From Negativicutes bacterium (GTDB lineage Bacteria > Bacillota > Negativicutes > Anaeromusales > Anaeromusaceae), in the NCBI GenBank assembly GCA_009929485.1, contig SAAJ01000008.1, positions 25,261 through 89,260 of the forward strand: a stretch of 64,000 bases of DNA. The letters are read 5' to 3'. The notes beneath the pieces were generated by a model that saw nothing but the letters and a program-made list of their open reading frames with translations, made no database searches and had not been told where the DNA came from. Made by a program: the position numbers and the translations under genes. The first letter of the stretch is position 1. Every line of letters starts with the position of its first letter. Positions 7,443 through 16,900 of the stretch are shown here, piece after piece.

Positions 7443-8999
7443 TTACAAGAAAATCTTAGCTCCGGGGCCTAAGGGGAGATTAAAGACTATAAAGAGAACT
7501 AGCCAAAGAGTCCAAGAGACTAGAAAAGCGAGGGCGTAAGGGATTTGGGTAGCCATGAGCGTACCCATGCCTGCTTTCGTGTCATCTTTCATATAATGCG
7601 CCATAATACCCAGCATGACGGGCACGTAATAGTTTAAAGGCGTTACCGAGTTGACGGAGCTTTCGCCAATGCGGTACGCTGCTTGCGTTAAAGCTGGCTC
7701 ATAACCTAATAGGCCGAACATGGGTACAAAGATTGGGGCTAGTACCAGCCATTTGGCGGAGCCGCTAATGACAAAAAGATCGACAAGGGCGGATAATAAG
7801 ATGAGTGAAACAACCAAAGCTATACCTGTAAACTCCATGGATTGAAGAAAGTTAGCGCCTTTGACGGCAACAACCGTGGCGATTTGGGTCTTATTGAACC
7901 ACGCGACAAACTGCGAAGCTGAAAAAGCGGTGACGATAAAGCTTAAAGAGCCAGAAAGGCCGCTAATGAGGGCGCGGGTTAGGTCACCTTCGTTTTTGAT
8001 CAAGCCTTTGCCGATGCCAAAAGCAGTACTCATAGAAAAGAAGAAGAAAAACAGAATAGGGATAATTCCGTCTAAGAATGCGGATTTCGGCAAAAGCGTG
8101 TGGGTTTTTGGATCGCGCAGCCAGCCCCATTCAGGGACGGTGGAAGCCAGCAAAAGCAGCACATAGACTAACGCGGTCCAACCTGCGTATTTAAGACCTT
8201 TGTTTTCTTCTGGCGTCAGTGCATGATCTTTGGTGTCGTCGCCGAACTCTTTTAGTTCAATTGTGGCGAGACGAGGAGCAACAACTTTTTCAGCCACAAG
8301 CGTGCCGACAATAGTCAGGATAATAACGGAAGAACTCATTAAGTAGTAGTTGATCAGAGGGTGTGTTGGGGATTTGGCGGTAACGGCAACGCTGCCTATG
8401 GCTGTTTGGGTTATGCCGGCAATTAAGGCATCAGTGCCGGCTGGGAGAAAATTGGCGCTGAAGCCAGCTGCAGTAGCTGCAAAGGCTACGGACATGCCTA
8501 AAATTGGATTGCGTCCCATGCCAGCGTAAACTGCTGCGGCTGCTGCGGGGACAAAAACCATTGCGGCGTCAGAGGCGAGATTGCCGTTGATACCGATAAT
8601 GAAAATGGTAGCGGTAATGGCCCAAGAGGGAACTCCCAGAAGCGCTTTTCGAACCAAGGCGCTGACAAAGCCGGTTTTTTCCGCTAAGCCCATCGCAATC
8701 ATCATCACGACAACCAGTCCTAAAGGAGGGAAATTGATAAAGTTTTTAATCATATCGGAAATGATGTAGCGAAAGCCGTCGGCGCTAAGCAGGGTAACGA
8801 TTTTTGCTTCCACCATCTTTCCGCCTTTGCCCATGTACGTGACGGAAGTGCCGTCTAGAACTGCCGAGAGAATAAGCACCGCTACGCCGAGTAAAGAAAA
8901 AAGAATAAACGGAGAAGGAAATTTATTGCCGATAAATTCAATGACATCCAGAGTTTTTTGAAACCAGCCTTTGTTAGTTGCGACGGTAGATGCAGACAT
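7443..8999 (-). CDS. abgT: AbgT family transporter
   Basis: A 518-residue membrane protein of the AbgT family, whose E. coli member takes up p-aminobenzoyl-glutamate; other members export sulfonamides. It has about 11 hydrophobic segments and the family blocks GINGNLASDAAMVFVPAAAA and GESSVNSVTPLNYYVPVMLG, the paired Asn/Asp- and Pro-rich re-entrant regions. AGGAGG is near the ATG. It lies 61 bp downstream of an M20 amidohydrolase on the same strand, the usual pairing of a carrier with the enzyme that splits the imported conjugate. AbgT is the family name; p-aminobenzoyl-glutamate as substrate is inferred. Confidence 0.9.
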   Translation of the reverse strand: MSASTVATNKGWFQKTLDVIEFIGNKFPSPFILFSLLGVAVLILSAVLDGTSVTYMGKGGKMVEAKIVTLLSADGFRYIISDMIKNFINFPPLGLVVVMMIAMGLAEKTGFVSALVRKALLGVPSWAITATIFIIGINGNLASDAAMVFVPAAAAAVYAGMGRNPILGMSVAFAATAAGFSANFLPAGTDALIAGITQTAIGSVAVTAKSPTHPLINYYLMSSSVIILTIVGTLVAEKVVAPRLATIELKEFGDDTKDHALTPEENKGLKYAGWTALVYVLLLLASTVPEWGWLRDPKTHTLLPKSAFLDGIIPILFFFFFSMSTAFGIGKGLIKNEGDLTRALISGLSGSLSFIVTAFSASQFVAWFNKTQIATVVAVKGANFLQSMEFTGIALVVSLILLSALVDLFVISGSAKWLVLAPIFVPMFGLLGYEPALTQAAYRIGESSVNSVTPLNYYVPVMLGIMAHYMKDDTKAGMGTLMATQIPYALAFLVSWTLWLVLFIVFNLPLGPGAKIFL

Positions 9000-9060
9000 G
9001 ATGGTACCTCCTTTGATTTAATAAATAATGAACCTACAAGTGCAAGATACTACGGCGAAG

Positions 9061-10245
9061 CTATGCGCGCACCTCCTTTTGAGCAGAAGAAGCAAGACTA
9101 TTTAACGCCAAGCGGCAGAAAATGCGAGCGCCGATAGCGAGGGCTTTTTCATCGATGTCAAAATGCGGGCTATGCAGGACGGCGCCGTTGGAAGGCGAAC
9201 AGCCTAGCCAGAAAAAAGCGCCGGGGATGTGCTGCAAATAGGAAGCGAAATCTTCTGCTCCCAAGCTAGGGGGGAGCGTTGAAAGAATATCTTTTGCGGG
9301 TAGGCACTGGCGAGCGGCTTGCAGAACCGATGCAGTTGCGGCGGGCTCGTTGCAAAGAGCCGGGTATCCGCGGCGGTAGTCTAGCTCATAAGAACCATGA
9401 TACCCTTGCACGATGCCTTTAGTTAATTCGTGCATTTGCTGAGGAATGCTTTCGCGAACGTCATGGCTTAAGGTGCGTACGGTCCCTTCCATTACGACTT
9501 GACCGGCAATAACATTGTATCGGTCGCCTCCGTGAATGGTGCCAATGGAAATGGTTGCCGTTTCCATTGGGTCCATTCGGCGGCTGATAATGGTGCTGAA
9601 GCTTTGCAGGACAGAGGCGCTGAGTGAAATCGCGTCAACTCCTTGATGCGGCAAGGCTGCATGCGCGCTTTTTCCGTGGATTGTAAGACGAAAACGGTCG
9701 GAAGCGGCCATGAATGCGCCTTCGCGGATAGCGATTTGACCGCAAGGAAGCTCCGGCCAAAGATGCAAGCCGTAAATGCTTGTGACGTCTTTAAGAAAGG
9801 CGTCGTCTAGGAAAAAGCGGGCGCCTCCCAAGGGGGCGGCTTCTTCGGCAGGTTGAAAGACTAGCTTGATCGTTCCGGCCAGCAAGTGTTTATGCTGAGC
9901 CAACCATGCAGCGGCGCTTAGCAAAATGGCCATATGTCCGTCATGGCCGCAGGCGTGCATGACGCCGTTTGTTTGCGAACGATAGGGCGCATTCACTTCT
10001 TCTTGAATCGGTAAGGCGTCCATATCGGCTCGCAAGGCGATAACAGGACCGGGCCGATCTCCTTGGATATAGGCGCCCACTCCATAATGATGAGGAAACG
10101 TCATCGCAGGAATGTTCAAACTTTCTAGAACCTCGAGGAGTTTAGCGCGGGTTTGTTTTTCTTGGCCGCTAAGCTCAGGATGTTCATGGAAGTGGCGTCT
10201 CAAGTCGATTGCAAAGGGTAAAGAAATTTGAGGCTCAAGAATCAT
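9061..10245 (-). CDS. M20D family amidohydrolase
   Basis: A 394-residue zinc peptidase of the M20D group (hippurate hydrolase, N-acyl-amino-acid amidohydrolase, AbgB-like). Metal-ligand motifs are MHACGHDGHMAILLSAA, the glutamate pair in FQPAEEAAPLGGARFF and the C-terminal LGAEDFASYL. The dimerisation-domain His appears in HGKSAHAALPHQGVDA. It is probably cytosolic and cleaves amide-linked amino acids brought in by the AbgT carrier encoded 61 bp downstream. GGAGGAG lies before the ATG. At 394 residues it is shorter than AbgB (about 480) and nearer hippurate hydrolase, so the substrate remains open. Confidence 0.88.
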   Translation of the reverse strand: MILEPQISLPFAIDLRRHFHEHPELSGQEKQTRAKLLEVLESLNIPAMTFPHHYGVGAYIQGDRPGPVIALRADMDALPIQEEVNAPYRSQTNGVMHACGHDGHMAILLSAAAWLAQHKHLLAGTIKLVFQPAEEAAPLGGARFFLDDAFLKDVTSIYGLHLWPELPCGQIAIREGAFMAASDRFRLTIHGKSAHAALPHQGVDAISLSASVLQSFSTIISRRMDPMETATISIGTIHGGDRYNVIAGQVVMEGTVRTLSHDVRESIPQQMHELTKGIVQGYHGSYELDYRRGYPALCNEPAATASVLQAARQCLPAKDILSTLPPSLGAEDFASYLQHIPGAFFWLGCSPSNGAVLHSPHFDIDEKALAIGARIFCRLALNSLASSAQKEVRA

Positions 10246-10305
10246 GGGAATCTCTCCTCCTCTTTTTCAATAAAGACCAAATAAAAGACATTTCCTAAAA
10301 TGGGA

Positions 10306-10380
10306 TAAAAAAAGCTTTGATTTAATAAATCAAAGCTTCATTGCTTACAACCAATATACTAATATGTGAGATCATTATAG
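10306..10380 (-). promoter_or_regulatory. Promoter followed by an intrinsic terminator hairpin in the M20-abgT leader
   Basis: On the minus strand a perfect TATAAT (10375-10380) is followed about 35 nt later by GAAGCTTTGATTTATTAAATC (stem AGCTTTGATTT with AAATCAAAGCT, 10312-10336) and a seven-T run. The hairpin lies before the ribosome site of the M20 gene (start 10245). This looks like a leader attenuator; it could instead terminate a very short transcript. The rest of the 320 bp gap is AT-rich with nothing clear. Confidence 0.55.
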
Positions 10381-10564
10381 CATGAGGAGAAGAATAATAA
10401 AAGAAGATTTTAACAATCTTGCAAAAAAAGAAAATGAAAAAAGATAAAACGGTAATGATGAGATCGGTGAAGATATCATGAACGGCATAGCCCAAGCTAA
10501 GCAGGATATTTTTCATAAAAAAGGAACTATTGCAAGAGTACGCATTCGGAGGAGGAATGGCAGA

Positions 10565-11386
10565 ATGAAGCTAGAGACCTTGCGGCAAGAGTGGAAAACA
10601 GACGGGGATTGGAAAAAAGCCCAAGAGTTTTGGGATTTGCGCGCGGCGGAGTTTGCCGGGAAGGAGCGCGACAGCAGTCGGATGCGTTCTACTCTGTCCT
10701 ATTTGGAAGGGAAAGGCGTGTTGGGCGCTGGCGCTGCCGTACTTGACGTCGGCTGCGGCCCGGGCGCGTATGCCTTGGAGTTTGCCCGACGCGGCGCCAG
10801 CGTGGTAGGAACGGACATCTCCGGCAATATGCTGCGCCATGCTAAAGAGCGTGCTGAGCAAGAAGGCGTGTTGGGAAAAACCGACTTTGTGCAGGCGATT
10901 TGGGAAACGGTTGATTTGCAAGCGCAAGGCTGGCAAGGCGCCTTCGATCTGACCTTTGCTTCGATGTGCCCAGGGATCAGCAGTGTGGATGCGCTGTTGG
11001 CTCTTTGCCGCGCCAGTCGCAAGGCGTGCTTTTTGACTACCTTTGCCAGGCGGCGCGATATCGTCCGCGAGCAGTTGGGGCGGCAGTTTTTCGGCGATTC
11101 CTACCAAGCGCCGTGGGGGAAAACGCTGTCTTATACCGTGGCGACGTTGTTTGCCGCTGGTTATTACCCGGAAGTAACCTATCAGCAAGAGAATTGGCAG
11201 TGGGAAATGTCTCTAGATGATGCGGTTCGGACGTATGCGCCATTTTTTAAGGATGTTTGCCCGTCAGAAGAGGAGCTAGCAGCCAGGCTGCGTGCAAGCT
11301 TATTGGCGCTGGCGCGGGCCGGCAGCGTGGAGGAACGCTCCGAGTCGTTGATTGCGAGAGTATATTGGCGAGTGGATGAAAAATGA
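10565..11386 (+). CDS. Class I SAM-dependent methyltransferase
   Basis: A 273-residue protein with a Rossmann methyltransferase core. Motif I is VLDVGCGPGAYALEFARRGA, followed by the acidic VVGTDIS that binds the ribose. FDLTFASMCPGISS is in the motif IV region. The N-terminus (WDLRAAEFA) is like small-molecule methyltransferases of the UbiE/Tam type. The start at 10565 follows GGAGGAGGA; a longer in-frame start at 10478 would overlap the divergent M20 leader and is less likely. Substrate unknown. It is monocistronic as far as can be seen. Confidence 0.85.
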   Translation: MKLETLRQEWKTDGDWKKAQEFWDLRAAEFAGKERDSSRMRSTLSYLEGKGVLGAGAAVLDVGCGPGAYALEFARRGASVVGTDISGNMLRHAKERAEQEGVLGKTDFVQAIWETVDLQAQGWQGAFDLTFASMCPGISSVDALLALCRASRKACFLTTFARRRDIVREQLGRQFFGDSYQAPWGKTLSYTVATLFAAGYYPEVTYQQENWQWEMSLDDAVRTYAPFFKDVCPSEEELAARLRASLLALARAGSVEERSESLIARVYWRVDEK

Positions 11387-11498
11387 AAATAGCATGGGAT
11401 AGCCTTCCAGCGGTAGCTTAAACAAGGCTGATCTGCTACAATTTCTAAGGGACTACCTTGTGAATAAAACAAGGATTTTCTAAGGAGTGTTACTATAT

Positions 11499-12152
11499 AT
11501 GCAATGGATACATAGAGTTTTTGCTTTGGCGGCAGCCTGCTTTTTTCTAATAACCGGTGCGGTTGAGGCTGCGCCGGTAGTGGAGCCGCCAGCGGTGGTC
11601 ATTACGCATAACCGTATTATCGGCGATTCGCCGGCTATTTTATTTTCCGGCAGCGCTTATATGAAGCCGTTAGCGCCGGTGGTGCTGCATTTGCGCGCCA
11701 ACGAGGAAAGCGAAAAGGTAGCTTCGTTAGAGGCTGGCGAAGGGGCTAAGGTCGTTGGCTTTGAAGTGCATTCGTTTCCGAATAACGGACGCATTCAAAT
11801 AACAGGTGAGCTGCCGATAGCGCCAAATTTGGCGGCTAATAAAGGGAAAGAGCTTCCTAAACCGGGGGATACCGCGTACATTCTTTTTTACGCCGGGGAA
11901 GGTTATTTTTATGCTTGGTTTAAGAATAACCTGATTTACCTGCCCGGTTCCGGTATTTCTTCGCTGCCCTTTAACGGCGATTTAGGTATTGCCCGCTTGT
12001 GGGCCGGTTATAAGGGCGTGGAAAACCGCGGCGAAGAAATGTGGTTTTGTTTGCAAAAAAGCACTGGCGAAGAGGGCTGGGTTAAATTTGCGGATCGTGC
12101 TCAGTGGCAGCCAGGAACAGCCGGCAATGGCGTTTTCTTAGGGCAGCCGTAA
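11499..12152 (+). CDS. Secreted protein of unknown function
   Basis: About 217 residues with a clear signal peptide (hydrophobic VFALAAACFFLITGAVEAAP, cleavage likely after VEA). The mature part is beta-rich and contains SH3-like phrases: VASLEAGEGAKVVGFEV, GDTAYILFYAGEGYFYAWFK and STGEEGWVKFADRAQW. These suggest tandem SH3b-like domains, but no family was recognised with certainty. AAGGAG is 11 bases before the ATG; a GTG at 11487 is an alternative start. It precedes the DapA-family gene by 31 bp and may be cotranscribed with it. Confidence 0.65.
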   Translation: MQWIHRVFALAAACFFLITGAVEAAPVVEPPAVVITHNRIIGDSPAILFSGSAYMKPLAPVVLHLRANEESEKVASLEAGEGAKVVGFEVHSFPNNGRIQITGELPIAPNLAANKGKELPKPGDTAYILFYAGEGYFYAWFKNNLIYLPGSGISSLPFNGDLGIARLWAGYKGVENRGEEMWFCLQKSTGEEGWVKFADRAQWQPGTAGNGVFLGQP

Positions 12153-12183
12153 AGCGAAAGGTAGAGGAAAGGGAGGGGATTTC

Positions 12184-13077
12184 ATGTTCAAGGGAGCTAT
12201 TACTCCGGCGATTACGGTGTTTGACAAGCAGGGGAAAATCGATGAGGCTGGCAATACGCAGCACATTAACCGCTTGATTGACGAAGGCATCAACGGCATT
12301 CTGTTCTTGGGCAGTATCGGCGAGTTTTTCGCGCTTACGATGGACGAGAAAAAAGAATTTATCGATTTGGTTTTACGAGTTGTGGATAAGCGCGTTCCCG
12401 TATTGATCGGTACCGGGGGAACCATCTTGGCGGAAGTCATTGAGCTGACCAATTATGCGCAGCAGGCGGGCGCCGATGCGGCAGTTGTCATTTCTCCCTA
12501 CTATTTCCAGCTGGGCAACGAAGCGCTGTACCGTTACTACGCGGAACTGGCGAAAAACACCACCATGCCGATTATGATTTACAATTTCCCGGATCGGACG
12601 TCGGTTAATCTGGACCCGCAGCTGGTGCTGCGCCTGGCCAAGGAATTTTCGCATGTGATCGGGATCAAGGATACGGTTGACGGTATCAGCCATACGCGCA
12701 AGCTCATTCAGATCGTCAAAAAAGAGCGGCCTGATTTTTGCGTCATGTCCGGTTATGATGAGTACATGGTTCCTAACTTGCTCGCCGGAGGCGATGGGGG
12801 CATTGGCGGTCTGACCAATGTCATTCCCGGCGTTTTCCGGGATTTGCTGGCGGCGTATGAAAAGCAGGATTTTGCCGCTGTAGCTGCCGGACAGGCTAAA
12901 ATTTCCGTGCTGATGAACCTCTATGATCTTTCGTCCCCCTTTATAGCGGCTATTAAAGGCGGCGTAGCCGCCCGAGGCGTGAAGATCGCGACGGTAACCA
13001 AAGAGCCATCGTTAGCGCTGCAGCCGGAGCAGATCGCAGCCATTGAGAAGCTGGTGCAAAGCGTCAATAAGATGTAA
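12184..13077 (+). CDS. DapA/NanA/KDG-aldolase family lyase
   Basis: A 297-residue class I aldolase of the dihydrodipicolinate synthase superfamily. The Schiff-base lysine is near residue 162 (GIKDTVDGISH), the catalytic tyrosine near 133 (MIYNFPDRTS), and the pyruvate-binding loop is FLGSIGEFFAL. True DapA usually has GTTGE in that loop and here it is GSIGE, so a different aldolase of the family (2-keto-3-deoxy acid or hydroxyproline-type) is as likely as lysine biosynthesis. There are no dap genes around it. GGGAGGGG lies before the ATG. A strong terminator follows. Confidence 0.85.
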   Translation: MFKGAITPAITVFDKQGKIDEAGNTQHINRLIDEGINGILFLGSIGEFFALTMDEKKEFIDLVLRVVDKRVPVLIGTGGTILAEVIELTNYAQQAGADAAVVISPYYFQLGNEALYRYYAELAKNTTMPIMIYNFPDRTSVNLDPQLVLRLAKEFSHVIGIKDTVDGISHTRKLIQIVKKERPDFCVMSGYDEYMVPNLLAGGDGGIGGLTNVIPGVFRDLLAAYEKQDFAAVAAGQAKISVLMNLYDLSSPFIAAIKGGVAARGVKIATVTKEPSLALQPEQIAAIEKLVQSVNKM

Positions 13078-13084
13078 GAATTAA

Positions 13085-13124
13085 AAAAATCCCGGCAGGC
13101 TTTTATGCTTGCCGGGATTTTTTG
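13085..13124 (+). terminator. Intrinsic terminator after the DapA-family gene
   Basis: AATCCCGGCAGGC pairs with GCTTGCCGGGATT and is followed by a T-run; the loop is TTTTAT. Confidence 0.9.
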
Positions 13125-13135
13125 ACGATACCAGA

Positions 13136-13411
13136 ATTTATAAGTTTTTACGGATGAAAAAGCTAGGGTTATCAAGGGCTAGGAGCTTCTGTATAAACGG
13201 CGGCATAACTGTATTTGAGACAAGATTTCCGCGCGACTCGCAAAAAAAGGAGGCGATGGCAGTTCCGCGAACTCGCTGGCGCTCAGACATACGAAACTGT
13301 TCTCCTTCGTCTCCTGTTTTTGCGTCCTGCGGACCGTCTTGTTCCAAAAAAGTCTCAAATACAATCACAGCCGCCGTAGTCTCAGTCGTTCCCTCTTTTT
13401 ACTCCCTCTAC
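13136..13411 (+). repeat. Large palindromic repeat with compensatory stem changes, copy 2
   Basis: Homologue of 4114-4383 in the same orientation. The hairpin arms AGGAGGCGATGG (13248-13259) and CCTTCGTCTCCT (13304-13315) differ from copy 1 at many positions yet still pair. The outer pairs CGCAAAA/TTTTTGCG and TATTTGAGAC/GTCTCAAATA are kept. It fills most of the gap between the DapA-family terminator and the VOC gene. Confidence 0.8.
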
Positions 13412-13490
13412 TCTTGTTCAAATTTCACTCTCTTTTCTCCGACATGGTACAATAGAACGGTATATGACGAACGAGAGGAGCCGGTAATCG

Positions 13491-13916
13491 ATGCGGCAGA
13501 AATTGAATTTAGTGACCTTGGGAGTACGCGATTTAGCGAAATCCCGGGAATTTTACCAACAAGGCTTGGGCTGGAAGCCCTCTTCGGCGAGCCAGGAGAG
13601 CATCGTTTTTTTTGATTTAGGCGGCGTGGCGCTGGCCTTGTATTCGCGGGAAGAATTGGCAGCCGATGCGACCATCGCTGCAGCGGGGACCGGGTTTTCC
13701 GGCTTGACCCTGGCTTATAACGCGAAAAGCGAAAAAGAAGTAGATTCTGTCTTGAAAGAAGCGCGGGCTGCTGGTGCAGCTTTGGTTAAAGCCCCTCAGA
13801 AGGTGTCTTGGGGCGGCTATAGCGGCTATTTTGCCGATCCGGACGGTCATTTGTGGGAAGTGGCCTGGAATCCGTATCTGGAATTGGATAAAAAAGATGC
13901 GTTAGTGCTTCCGTGA
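13491..13916 (+). CDS. Glyoxalase/VOC family protein
   Basis: A 141-residue protein of the vicinal-oxygen-chelate fold: two beta-alpha-beta-beta-beta units, beginning LNLVTLGVRDLAKSREFYQQ and ending GYFADPDGHLWEVAWNP. The late Glu (WEVAW) is a usual metal ligand. The family includes glyoxalase I, dioxygenases and antibiotic-binding proteins; nothing nearby picks one. GAGAGGAG lies 12 bases before the ATG, and a TACAAT -10 is at about 13447. It converges on the autotransporter gene with only 9 bp between stops. Confidence 0.85.
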   Translation: MRQKLNLVTLGVRDLAKSREFYQQGLGWKPSSASQESIVFFDLGGVALALYSREELAADATIAAAGTGFSGLTLAYNAKSEKEVDSVLKEARAAGAALVKAPQKVSWGGYSGYFADPDGHLWEVAWNPYLELDKKDALVLP

Positions 13917-13925
13917 ACTAAAAGC

Positions 13926-16900
13926 TTACCAGACTCGTTTGAGCATGGCCGTGGCTTGCCAGTAGTGACTGTGCTGTCCTTTTTCGCCGCTGACCTGGCT
14001 GGTTAGGCTCCAATTGTTGCCTAAGCTGCCTTCGCTGGCTAGTTGCCAGGTGAGGTAGTTGCGATCCTGGGTGCTGCCGGTGACGGTCAGCTTGTCTTGG
14101 GGATTGCCGCTGAAGGTTACTGTCATTTCTGGATTGTAGCCGCTGAGCACGTGCTTATAGCCAAGCTTGGCGCTGAGACGGCCGTGGGGCAGAGGCCGCG
14201 TGAACTTCAGGCCCGCCTCAAAGGTGCTGTAGGTGTTGGTGAGGCCGTCGGGCTGCTGATTGTAGACGCCAGCGCCTGTTTCTGCATAGCTGTCCTGGCG
14301 GTAATGGGTGATGTCCAAAGCGCCGTAAGGGATGGTGCGCCAGGAGGATGGTCCCTCCTGATAAGTCTTGTAGTTGGCTGCCAGACTGGCGCTGAAGGTG
14401 CGGCTGTGATACAGGCTGTTGGCGTTCAGGCCCAGATTTTGCAGGGTGCGCGTGCTTTCGCTGCGCTGCTGCCCATAGGCCAGCTGAGTATCGATGCTCC
14501 AGGTGTCGCTGGTGTAACCGCGATACCAGCCCAGACGGTAATCGCGGCTGTTGCTGTTGGCCTGGTCGGAGGAAGCGTCTGTTTTTTCGTAGGACAAAAA
14601 CCAGCCGCTGCGGCTAGCAAGGCTTTGGGCGCGGTCCCAACCGAGAGTGAAGCCGAAGCCTTGGGTTTGAATTCCGGGAATGTCATTTTTGGCGTCCAAT
14701 GAGCCGCCGCTGCGGCTGAGTTTGAACCACCAGCTGTTGCGTTCGTCCCAAGGCAGGGAAACGACGCTTTTCGCGGTGGCTTCGGTTTCTGAGAGACCAT
14801 TGACAGGAACGGCGACTTCGAATTTTTGCAGCTGCCGCGTTTGGTCCAGACGGGCGGTGACGGCACTTGCAGTCAAGGGGCTGCGCTGTACTAGCAGGCT
14901 TTGGTTGACTTGGGCGCCTCCGTAAATGGAGGAGAGAGCAGTTTTTGCAGCGGCGGCGTTCAGGCTGTAGAGGCTGTCCAGTTGGCGTTGCGTCGCCTGG
15001 CCTTCCAGACGGTCGTACATAGTATTTACGGCCGCGTAGGTTTGCTGCTGCTGCGGGCTGACTGCGTCCATGTTGTTGTTCCTTGTCAACTGCAGATAGG
15101 CGCTGCTGCCGTCTTGGCTGCCGGAGGCATTGAGCAGGCCGGTAAAGGCGGAACTGGTGAAAGCGCCGCTGACGGCGCTGGCGGTCAGTACGGTATAGGG
15201 GCTGTTGCTTGCAGTGGGCCGGTAGATGCTGCCAGGGACCGCGCAGAAGGAAGTTCCGTTGATGTCGGCAGCGCCTGTGACTGCTATTTTAGAGGCAATG
15301 CCATTTTGGACGGCGATGGCCAACTGGCCTGAGCTGGCAAGATTGCCGTCGATGGAAAGCGTGCCTGGTTGGCTGTAGCTGCCTGGCTGCAAAATGCCGC
15401 GGTTATAGACGCTTTGCGCAATGCGACCAGAACCGGCCAAAGTGCCGGCCGGGAGGCTGTAGGCATCGCCGGCGACAGAGCCGTCGATTTGCAGGGTGCC
15501 GCCGGCGGCAATACTGCTTCCTTGGTAGGTATTGCTTCCTGTCAGGGCTAAGATGCCGCCGCCTTCTTTATAAAGTCCTACAGGCAGATCGAGAAGACCG
15601 TTGGCTGCTGCTTTTTGATTGTAGAAATTGATGTAGTCTTGGCCTTGGGAAAAAGCATAAAAAACGTCGCCTTGCTTGTAGTAGGCGTAAATGCTGCGCA
15701 GGTCTTCGTAGGGGCTGTCGGCAGCCAAAAGTCCGGCGCGCTTTTCGCCGATGTTATTGCTCCAAACGCTGTTATACCCTTGCGTATTAATGGCGTAGAG
15801 AGCCTGGTTTTTCCCGTAAGCTGCGGCCGGACTGTAGCTGGAAGCGTCCAGGCGGCGGGCGTTGAGCAGTCCGGGGCCGCGGACTGCGGAGCCGGCATCG
15901 AGCAGGCCTTGGCCAAAGACCATTTCCCGCGGCGTGTTTTCGTAAACAAGCTGGGGCAGAGCCAGAAACTGGTTTAGCGAAGTATAGCCATAAAAAGAAG
16001 CGAGGGGAACTTGGTTTTGCTGATAATACGCGGTTAAATCAGCAAGCACCTGTCCTGCTGCAGGACGCGGGCCGAAGTAAAATACATTAATCTTTGAAGG
16101 GTAGGTTATTGCGGAGTTGCTTTTGGGATCTTCCGTATCTTCTTGGACGACTAAGGTGAACGAAGGCAGGGCAAAGCTTTTATTAGCGCTGGAGAGTACG
16201 ACGTCCGTAAGCTGCTTGCCTGTCATATAAGGGAAAGCTTGCTGCACAAGTCCTACCGTGGCCGTGACATAGGGGGCGGCCATGGAGGTGCCGCTCATCA
16301 GAAGATAACCTCCTGTGGCGGAGTTGAGAGAATTGATATCCCAGCCTGGTGCGGCAATGCTGTTTTCTTCTACATATTTCGTCAAGTCGCTGAAACTGGC
16401 TAAGGCCTGTGTATCTGTGCGGTTTTCAGCAAGGTGGAAAGCGTTTTTGTTTAAAGCCACGACATTGACAAAGTTTCCGGCGGTTTCCGGCTGCAGATAG
16501 GAAAGAAGGCTGCTGCCGCCAGCCGCAGTATGGCCATGATTGCCGGCGGCGAACACCAGTACTTTGTCGTAGTTTGTGATGCTGTTGCGCAAGGTAGGCA
16601 GGGTGTCGCTTTCGCGGTTAAGTAAGTAAATGATTTCTTCTTTACCTTCGCCAATGACGTCAATGTCATAGTTGAAGCCCCAGCTGTTGTTGATCACACG
16701 GATTTGCGGATTGGTGTTGTAGTATTGGTAAACAGTAGCAAGAGGCTCATTGGCAAAGGCATTTCCGGAGAGAAGATCGGCATCGAAAGCCAAACCATGC
16801 ATGCCGATGTTGTTTTTGGCGGCAGCCATGATTCCGCCTACATGACTTCCATGGGTATATTGAACCCAATCGTAGTCAAGGGGCGGCCCGGCGATGTAGA

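Noticed and set aside
13109..13615. 168-codon frame across the 13.1 kb repeat into the VOC gene
   Set aside because: It is repeat sequence followed by the wrong frame of the VOC gene.
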